Assembly: GCF_026212465.1 (NCBI RefSeq)
Contig: NC_080056.1
Span: forward strand, 11,577,589-11,641,588
Source: Amaranthus tricolor
Lineage: Eukaryota; Streptophyta; Magnoliopsida; Caryophyllales; Amaranthaceae
Length of the DNA stretch: 64,000 nt
Direction: 5' to 3'
Part shown: piece after piece, positions 56,228 to 64,000 of the stretch
Numbering within the stretch: the first letter of the stretch is position 1
Layout: the number at the start of each line of letters is the position of its first letter
The notes under the pieces: model-generated
What the model saw: the letters and a program-made list of their open reading frames with translations, nothing else
Told to the model about the DNA's origin: nothing
Database searches by the model: none
Position numbers and translations under genes: made by a program

Positions 56228-59200
56228 TTAGCAGTATGGAGGATCAATGAAAGCCCACTGAAACACCTGCTCATACTGAGAAGCAGCAGTATCCCATGTA
56301 AAATCTTGTAGCATCCCTCTCTTCATCAACCCTACCCATGACTCCTTGTAATCCCTGTATGTTCTTATTGCATTTCTCAGAGCCTGCCACAATACCAAGT
56401 TGGCATAAATATTACTCGCGGGGAAGAAATCAATTCGAATACACCGCAAATACTAATTTTTTCTTGGGCATCATGGCTTCACCCTTGTCTCAATCACAAC
56501 AAATTTCTAATGCATCACCGGCACTATTTGAAGTAACACCATAACTGCTAAATTTGGGCTTGTACACAAAACCCATATAAGATTTGACTGCCCACAAACC
56601 CAATGAGGTTTCATCCTAAAACAAATTGTTATTAGGAGTAGCCCATCAAGTATATATGATAGTGGACCTCTTTGTAATTCTTCGATGTGGGATCACAAGT
56701 GGGTCTCCTTCCAACAACAACCATCCAAATCGCAAACTACTACTAAAATTCATGCATCATGACATGTCTCTGGTGCAATATGAACACATCTAATGTAACA
56801 CCAACTATATGGAATTAGCCGGAGGCGGATCAGTAAAATATTCATTCTTTCTAGCTGCTAAGTCAGAAAAAATTGAGATCGACAGTAGAGATACTCACCG
56901 CCAACATACTCTCCTTCGCCAATGGAGAAAAGGCCCAACTGCCATTACATAACAAATTTACGCAATGAAAGTAAAAGTAAGTTAACAAGTTAATCAGAGC
57001 GGCCAAACTAACAAAGACGTAGTCCTAGAGATATCATACCCTGTACCAGTACCAGTACCAGTACCAGTACCATCGGTTCCAACTGCAAAAGGATTGTATG
57101 TTTCAACAGTATCCTACGGTGGATGCAGAACATACTATAAATAACAGTCTGCTAACTCGAGATAAACGTTGAAAATGTAGCTTAATACTCACTCGAAGTC
57201 CTCCTGTGGCATGAACAACTGGTATAGTTCCATATCTCATTGCATAGAGCTGATTTAGTCCACACGGTTCGAATCTTGAAGGCATCAAAAGGATGTCACA
57301 CCTGTTTCATAAAACTCTGCTTAAGAAATACATTTTTTCCAAATACGACTTTTCAAAGCTTAGATTTTACTTCACTTTACCCTGCAGTGATTTTATGAGA
57401 GATTGGGATATTAAATCCAACCCAACCTCGGAACTTGTCTTTGCAGGCGCCCTCTGCTGCTCTCATCCAACGCTCATATCTAGCATCCCCTGAACCTAAC
57501 ATAACCTGGTGCAGATTGGGTAGTGATAATGTGAGTGAAAGTAGAGTTTCCAACATATTAATGGAAAAGCATACAGCTGAAAAGAGGAATGGGCATTGGC
57601 TGGACGGAAATGTAAGAGTATACGACATATTGTGGGGCCTCAACTATCAGCTTAAGTGTTTGGTTGAGTTGGTTCCTTGAAACGGTATCAGAAGCCAGCA
57701 TAAGAAGAGTTCACGAGTTCGAATCTCAACCACTTCTCATTCAAAGTGGAATATTTAGTGCCGAGTATAAGGACGACATGTACTGGAAAATCATTTCTAG
57801 CCTGGAGGGCTCTCGTATGAGGGGGTGTGTTAGAATATATAACATATTTAGGGCCTCAACCATTAGCTTAAGTTACAATTAATGGTTAATAATTTCATGA
57901 GTAAACGAGAATTGGAAGAAGCAGTATATTTTCGATCATTCAAGTAAAAATTTGTAAAATTAATCTGTTCGGAAAAGATCGGGTGAAGAGAACAATGTGT
58001 CAGATTAGAGAAATAGGATTTCTAGTTTTCTACCCTTGCAAGGAGCAAGATTATTCACATGTACACTCTATTCCACTATTGGAGAACAAGGATAAAGCCA
58101 AAACTTGATTACTTACAAATTGCACATCATCTCCCATAAGTTGTGGAAATGCTTCTTGAATTATATCAATACCCTTCTGGTAGTCCAATCTCCCAATAAA
58201 GCCGATCTAACAAAACCCAATAGTTCATGTAAGAAAGGATTTCGTCAGTCATATGTAGAAGTGGTCATAATTATCTTACCAATGGGCAATCAGGCTTTAT
58301 AGGAAGACCAAGCTCCTTTTGTAAAGCCGCCTTGCATTCGGCCTAGAAATTCAAGCCAAGTAAATAAAAAAAATTACAAAATATATGATACAAAGCTTCT
58401 AATGCTAAAAGATTTAGCTTTTCGCAGATTTGAAAATCGTTGAGACCTTTCCAGAGAGATCATCTACATTGTAAGGGGCAGCGATTAGCGGATCATTGGA
58501 TGGATTCCATTCATCAACATTGATGCCATTTATAATACCTATCACATGAAATACGTATATACATGAATGATAAGAATAAACAAAGAATATAAAGCATGAA
58601 GTTCAAGACACATATCTCTAAGTAAATAAAAATCTCGGGCATGGAATAAAGCTATGGTAGTATATGTACCATTTAATACAAATTTCCTGTTGGTTAGTAA
58701 TTCATGCAAACCATAGCCGCCCTCCACAGTTGTTATTTCCCATGAATAACCCTGTTATCAAACATGGATCATTTGATCGATTTATTAACATCTGCCTCAT
58801 ACAAAAAGTTAGAGATGAACAGAAAAGGTTGAATGTTGAGCGAAACGAGCTTGCATCTAAAAAAAAATTATTGATTGGCAAATTGTTACCTGGCTGACAG
58901 TAAGAATTCTATCAGCAGTCACAATGGCTCCCTTCAAAATATTGACGGCCTCACCTTTGTCAAGTTCATGTGCTCTGGCCCACTCCGGAAATACCCATTC
59001 TAGAGCTCCATACCAATGTGAAGGAAGTCCTAAATTATCATATGTTACTCCAGGCTCCACACCCTTTCAAAAAAGAAAACTATCAGTGTCAATATTCATT
59101 ATTTCGATGGGCAAAAGATTTATAGTTTTTTGGTTTTGGATTATTATGGACTAAAGTAAATTAACTCATTTAATGATGTGCACTTCATATTTATGTTAAG

Positions 59201-62200
59201 TTGCACAAGACGTTTGCTGCCAAGATTCAGTCGGAAATAGCCTCTTTTTTAGTTCTATCATTAACAAGGGTTAGGTTGCGTACATCCAACCCTCTCAAAT
59301 CCCACTCTAGGTGGGAGCCACTTAATGGCATTGGGGAAATTAAATGTTGTTTTAGAAAAAGGGTTGTCAAGGAAGACATGAGGAGATAAATGCTATAAAC
59401 GTGTTTCTTAGATTAAAGCTTACAAATCACTTGGGAGTAGTACAAGCCTTTCGAAACTCTAGATAATTATCTTATACTTCTGTACGTTAAGTTAATTTAA
59501 TCAATATCATCATACAGCCATGAAAATTAACAACAGATAGTATGAGTAGCAAATCACAACAAATCGACAACCATGAAAGAACAGCATACTTGATGAGACA
59601 AGTTGTGTATGACGAGTACACTGCGTGCAGCCTTGTAAACTCCATATGGACGGTACTTAGCTGCAAGAAGTCTGCAAAACCAAGAGAGCCATCAATCTAT
59701 TTGCCGTCAAACAAAATGTTACTAAAAATTACATGGTAAAAAATGCAAGTAATGCAAAAATCATCCTAATAGCCTTATATATAGCCCACCAAATTAGTAG
59801 AAGAACACTAGCACAATGACAATACGTGTCCCAAAACCCACTCAGCCAAAACAAAAACTCGATAGTTGGCCTGCACAAGGCTGCTCGAACGATCCATGTG
59901 AGTGCTCGAACGAGTAGCTGCCAGATGCACCTATTGTGTGCTACTGCTGCACTTGGTTGAGGCACATCCCATTGCACCTCTTTCTCTTGTTTCCTCATTG
60001 CTCCATCACCATGCCCCCCCTTCTCCCTTGCATTGACATCATTCCCATCAATGATCTATACCATAGAATGATCTAACAGAGTTCTTTCATAAATGATTCA
60101 TTTTCCTTAGTAGATATGATGACACGTAAGAAATAGACCACTTTCGGAAATCAGAGAATCCATGCATAAGGAAATAAATGACAGCAAAAGAAACTTACAC
60201 TGGTACAAGGCCTGCATGCCAATCATTGACAAGGAACAAACAGTTATCCCCATAGGTGTACCCTCCTAAAGGAAGAACAAGAGGAGCTTCACACGCAGCA
60301 TGACAAAGCAAAGTGAACCGGAACTGTCCAACCAAAGATGAAATTTTGTTACTCTTGCCAGATAAAACAAGTAAAATTGATTCAAATGTAGTATACTACC
60401 ACAACATTTGGTATTTGGAATTTACACTAGCTTTAATGTAAGTATACCCTTGTCCGGTCATATTCACATTGATATCACTAAACCGAGAAATTTAAAGAAA
60501 ATAACCAAGTCTGATAATATGAACCTATACCAGTCCTAAACACGTACCAGAGTCCATAAACACTCCTAAGCAAATGAACAGAATTATGGATGCCATTAAA
60601 ATAAATCAGCATATACCTGATTGTCCCCAAAAGCACCATGGCTGTCGCCATATGGATTTCCTGGTCGATGATAGGAATAATGATCGACAAAAACCTATAA
60701 TACAGAATGGAAAGGTAATTACATCATGGGGCACAAATAAATTATCAAGTTTTGTATCCTTGAAGTTGGATCTCATACAAGATCCACAAAACGGGATATT
60801 TTTAGTTAGACCCAAAAAACAAGCACACCATCAAACCTTAGTAATAATTCAAGTATTATTATTTTTCCTTACCCAATCAACACCATTTTTATACTCGTGG
60901 AAAAATGCGACTTCTTGCAGCCCACCAAAGCAATTGACCTTAATTCGGCAGTTGGCATCAAATGCACCGGCATAAACTTTATCTGCAGCCGTACCATGCA
61001 TGTATCGAGGAGAAACTACCATTACACGATGCCCACGTGCAGCTAGAGCTATAGGTAAGGAACCACAAACATCTCCTAAACCTCCTGTCTTGGAATATGG
61101 TGCAGCTTCTGAAGCAACAAAGACGATGCTTAACTTCAGTTTGGTAAGGAGTTTCTCCTCTCCTTCAAAAACAGTTTCTTCCTGAAAATCATCTTCAACC
61201 ACGCTGTCATTACCTACTTCTTGTTTAGGGATGACACTGGAAGGTACTCCGGCAGGGGATCCATCCTCTCCTTCACGGTCAATTGCCTCCCTAACTCGAC
61301 AGTTGTGTTCTTCAACATCGTCTATTTCCTGTACATCCTGATCCTTATCTTCTTCCTGCACTTCCTGTTCCCTAACTTGTTCATCCAGATCCAGGGTTCC
61401 GGTAGCCTTTGAGTTACTATCGTCTGCGTTAGCTGTTCAGTTTTGGAAAGCACAAATTTTGATGAGATGATCAAACAGAAGAAACATGAAAGTTGATTTA
61501 TGAATACAAGATCATTAGCAATGTTAGTTATAATGCCTATTGATTTTGTAGCTATAACAGCGCAAACAGAAGAACATGCTATGTTGGATTTGGAATAAAG
61601 AACTGAATGAACAATCTGTTATCATCTGACTATCAATCACCCCCAACACATCATAACAATCCATCTATCATGTAGCAACACTATAGATGGACCATAACAA
61701 TCAATAGTAAAAAAACTCAACCAAAAATATAATCGTCAGTAGTCATGAACGTTTTATGATGTCTAAATGGCAGAATTAAGGGTATAAAAGGGCAGGTTGT
61801 AGCCTGTTCCACATGATCCTATCACATGATTCGAGTGATTGCCACATAAAAGATTAGTAATGGCCCTATGTTGATCTTACAACCTTAATTCTCAGATTGC
61901 CTATGCTTGAAATTGAAATGTCTACCATTTCTGGTTTCCCAAACAAATGTTGCATAATTAACAAGTTGTACATTCCTTCTTCAAAGACCAAACACAACCA
62001 TACACAATCCAAACTAACCACAACTACAAAAGTCCAAACACTACTCATCAGATTCATATCTATATCCACCCAAATGGGGGATGCATTGCGAAACCGTAAA
62101 ATTGTACTTGTCTATGATGAATTTGTTTTTGGGTTTGTACACAACAAGACCCGCATAAAAGGAGAGTTGACAGCACACAAACCCGCAATAAGGTTCAATC

Positions 62201-63907
62201 CTAAAACCAATTGGTAATAAGAGAAGTAGCTCCTCCGTTCTTTAAAGAAGTTCTCATTGGCAATTTTAGGATGTTTTATTTGTTTTTCCCATAAAGAATA
62301 TTTTTATTTATATCATAACTTTTGGACAAAATAACCTTGTTCATCCTCATTTTAATATTTTAATAATATTTATGATCTCACATATCTTCTACTAACTTAT
62401 TTTAACATTTTTATATTTCTTCTAATCCTCATATATTTCCATTAAATTTATCAAAACATTTTTTAATTAGTTATGGACTTATGGTCCCCATATTTATTTC
62501 ACTAACTTTATTTTAATAATTTTTTAATGTTTATGATTCCTACTTTTCATTCATCAAATTTATTAATTAATAAAGTAATATAGCTATTATCCAAAATATT
62601 CAATTTTCATAATTCTTGTAAATATTCCATATGAACTTCATTAAGAAACAAAGGAGTCGAATATAAGATATCCTAGACCCTCAACTATCAACTTATAAGT
62701 TTGGTTGAGGCCTGCCATCCCTATCCGTTAATACACAGGGCTAATACAGTGTTGTTGCTTCACTATTACACATCTATATGCACCAAACGGGGGATGCCTT
62801 GCGAAAACATAAAATTGTACCCGTTTGACCAGGCCCATTTCTAAATCTTTGGTGGCCTAGGCGATATTAAAAATAGAGGCCCTTATATACAAGATTAAAA
62901 ATTAGAGCCCTTATGTAGAAAATTAAAAACACACCATTTGAATATAAAGCTTTAGGTAGAAGACAATGAGAGAAAAAAACTTAATGTTCAAGAATGCTCC
63001 AATTCATCCCAATCTTCTAATTAGTTTGAAATATCTATCAAATTTTCTTGTTATCCAGATAAATATGGAAATTTCCCCCTTTTGTCTTGAAATTATAAAG
63101 AGCATTTGAAGATTTTTACCATATTTTTCTTGAAACCACCATAAGAAATCAGGAAATACAAAAGTTTTCAGTTAGGTTTGGAAAAATGCAAAAGTTTTCA
63201 GTTAGATTTGGAAGAAGAGTCACGTAATTCTTCTTGATTGATTGCATTTTTTAGACATTTATTATCTTTGCTATTAATATCCCATTTCACTATGGCATTC
63301 TCATTTTTATTTTTTAAAAATTTTTTAAATATTTTAATTTAAAGACTTAAAGCTATATAATTTATAAAATATAAGGCCTGAGCCATTGCCCCACACGCCC
63401 TAGGCTAGATACCTGCCTGCGTCTGACATCCCTATGCGTTAATAGTTAATACATCGGGCTACTACAATGTTGTGGCTTCACTATTACACATCATGAGAAT
63501 GTTAATGCAAGTAATTTACATGTAAAGCCCATAAGAAGCCAATCAAAATTCACAAAAACAAAGGGATAGAATGACAAACCTGGTTGAGAAAACAAGTGAA
63601 ACCGAACAATAGAAGCAGAAGAAGGCTTAACAGGTCCAACTAATTGACCCTTCAACTCTTCATTTCCTTCATGGTGAAGCTCAACAGGTTTAGACCCATC
63701 TGTAGAACTAGAAACCCCACCTTCAATTCCTTCAACAAAAGTCCGACATTTAAGTGAAAAATTAGGCCATCTTATACTTCTCTGTTTCCAATAATAATCA
63801 AAACCCAGTAGTTTATTAGCTCTAATCACCAATGGGTTGCTTCCAAAATTAAGATTAGACCGACAGAAGCCATTGATATGAGAAGATTGCAGAGAAAAAG
63901 AGTCCAT
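56228..63907 (-). CDS. SS1: Starch synthase 1, chloroplastic (15 exons, 725 aa)
   Basis: Minus-strand exons are 63907-63580, 61432-60873, 60694-60617, 60323-60199, 59671-59590, 59063-58890, 58751-58670, 58538-58447, 58342-58280, 58206-58117, 57505-57381, 57301-57193, 57113-57040, 56938-56899 and 56383-56228. Every junction keeps frame (2178 nt). The N-terminus is Ser/Asn-rich and transit-peptide-like. An acidic linker rich in EQ/ED follows (about 125-200), then the GT5 domain with the ADP-glucose-binding KTGGLGD at 224-230 and the C-terminal STGGL-type motif ATGGLR ending at 636. It transfers glucose from ADP-glucose to short glucan chains of amylopectin in plastids. Residues 651-661 are (GlyThr)5Gly, encoded by GGTACT repeats, which is unusual for the family. 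The 725-aa length exceeds the roughly 640-650 aa usual for SS1, mainly through the linker. The 5'UTR lies beyond 63907. Confidence 0.95.
56550..56790. repeat. Dispersed repeat R1, copy 1 (last SS1 intron)
   Basis: Contains GGGCTTGTACACAAAACCCA, CCCACAAACCCAATGAGGTT and TCCTAAAACAAATTGTTATT, then TTCTTCGATGTGGGATCAC. The first three blocks recur in order at 62130-62230 in SS1 intron 1. The class is not recognised. The GATGTGGGAT word is common at LTR ends. Confidence 0.5.
57041..57078 (-). repeat. Hexanucleotide GGTACT repeat within SS1 exon 13
   Basis: Five tandem units (GGTACT four times, then GGTACA) on the minus strand encode Gly-Thr dipeptides between AVGTD and GWAFSPL. The repeat is in phase and runs up to the exon's 3' splice border at 57040. 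Confidence 0.95.
57611..57900 (+). mobile_element. TRIM retrotransposon in an SS1 intron
   Basis: The 5' LTR runs from TGTAAGAGTATACGACATAT (57611) to GGTTCCTTGAAA (about 57681). CGGTATCAGAAGCC follows immediately, a near match to the Met-tRNA primer-binding site. A purine-rich ATGAGGGGGTG at 57818-57827 precedes the 3' LTR, which starts TGTTAGAATATATAACATAT at 57828 and decays after AGCTTAAG. There is no coding. It lies in the SS1 intron 57506-58116, antisense to the gene, and belongs to the same family as 20045-20308. Confidence 0.75.
59253..59336 (-). repeat. SINE-like repeat S1, copy C (SS1 intron)
   Basis: On the minus strand it reads AATGCCATTAAGTGGCTCCC, ACCTAGAGTGGGATTTGAGA, GGGTTGGATGTACGCAACCT and AACCCTTGTTAATG, in the same order as copies A, B and D. 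It lies in the intron 59064-59589. Confidence 0.65.
62130..62230. repeat. Dispersed repeat R1, copy 2 (SS1 intron 1)
   Basis: Contains GGGTTTGTACACAACAAGAC, CACACAAACCCGCAATAAGG and ATCCTAAAACCAATTGGTAA, matching the order of blocks in copy 1 at 56550-56790. It abuts the M2 MITE at 62230. Confidence 0.5.
62230..62656. mobile_element. MITE family M2, copy 2 (SS1 intron 1)
   Basis: The left end CTCCTCCGTTCTTTAAAGAA and the right end on the other strand CTCCTTTGTTTCTTAATGAA form terminal inverted repeats. The interior is shared with 10672-11037. The CTCC-CCGTTC start resembles Stowaway ends, but the flanking TA is not clean. Confidence 0.65.
62686..63492. repeat. Repeat-rich part of SS1 intron 1 with TRIM-LTR remnant and direct repeats
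   Basis: 62686-62715 matches a TRIM LTR segment (ACCCTCAACTATCAACTTAT). A block CATCCCTATCCGTTAATACA followed by GGCTTCACTATTACACATC-like sequence occurs at 62722-62772 and again at 63428-63492, flanking about 650 bp that begins and ends with GGCCTAGGCG / CGCCCTAGGC words. A GGGGGATGCNTTGCGAAA block is also shared between 62076 and 62789. Non-coding. Confidence 0.5.
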
Positions 63908-64000
63908 GGCTGGCAGGAAAATTAACGATGAATAAGGAAAGAAAGAAAAAAAGAATAATAAAGTGAATTCCTATGTAGAAATGAGTGAATTCTCCTACGT

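Overview
The window is AT-rich nuclear DNA of a flowering plant, almost certainly a eudicot. The evidence is split genes with GT-AG introns, chloroplast and plant-specific gene families, many miniature transposons, TRIM and RTE-type retroelements, and long (TA)n tracts. Dispersed repeats built on GTCTCAC/GAGAC inverted motifs recall Caryophyllales genomes, but that placement is a weak inference.

Four host genes can be modelled in full with all reading frames preserved. (1) An RWP-RK transcription factor of the RKD type, minus strand, 7607-4908, 3 exons, 283 aa. (2) An Abl-interactor-like (ABIL) subunit of the SCAR/WAVE actin-nucleation complex, plus strand, coding 18212-21404 with a 5'UTR intron, 331 aa, containing one GC-AG intron. 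(3) An alpha/beta hydrolase with a C-terminal membrane segment, minus strand, 31997-23822, 9 exons, 393 aa. (4) Chloroplast starch synthase 1 (SS1), minus strand, 63907-56228, 15 exons, 725 aa, with a Gly-Thr repeat in its catalytic domain.

Between genes 3 and 4 lies a 13,068-bp Ty3/gypsy element of the Tat lineage (36644-49711, coding strand minus). It has 685-bp LTRs differing at 3 positions and a perfect GTACT target duplication. Its gag-protease-RT-RNase H-archaeal-type RNase H-integrase reading frame is broken by a single-base shift in RT. Between integrase and the 3' LTR, on the opposite strand, is a four-exon gene with its own TATA box. That gene is flanked on both sides by about two dozen copies of a GTCCGACTTATCGA motif, which on one side form a 68-bp tandem array with dimeric higher-order structure. 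This antisense gene plus motif array is the most unusual unit in the window.

The rest is transposon-derived or featureless: a CACTA-type end at the left edge, a 5'-truncated RTE LINE (about 1045-3770) and smaller RTE tails in introns, several MITEs (Stowaway-like 8238-8604; TTA-flanked Harbinger-like 12848-14013), TRIM elements in introns of ABIL and SS1 (one nested inside a SINE-like repeat), a probable solo LTR at 33595-35456, a long LTR-like repeat at about 50293-54085, and a cluster of palindromes at 55600-55820. The host genes are unrelated in function and show no operon-like organisation.
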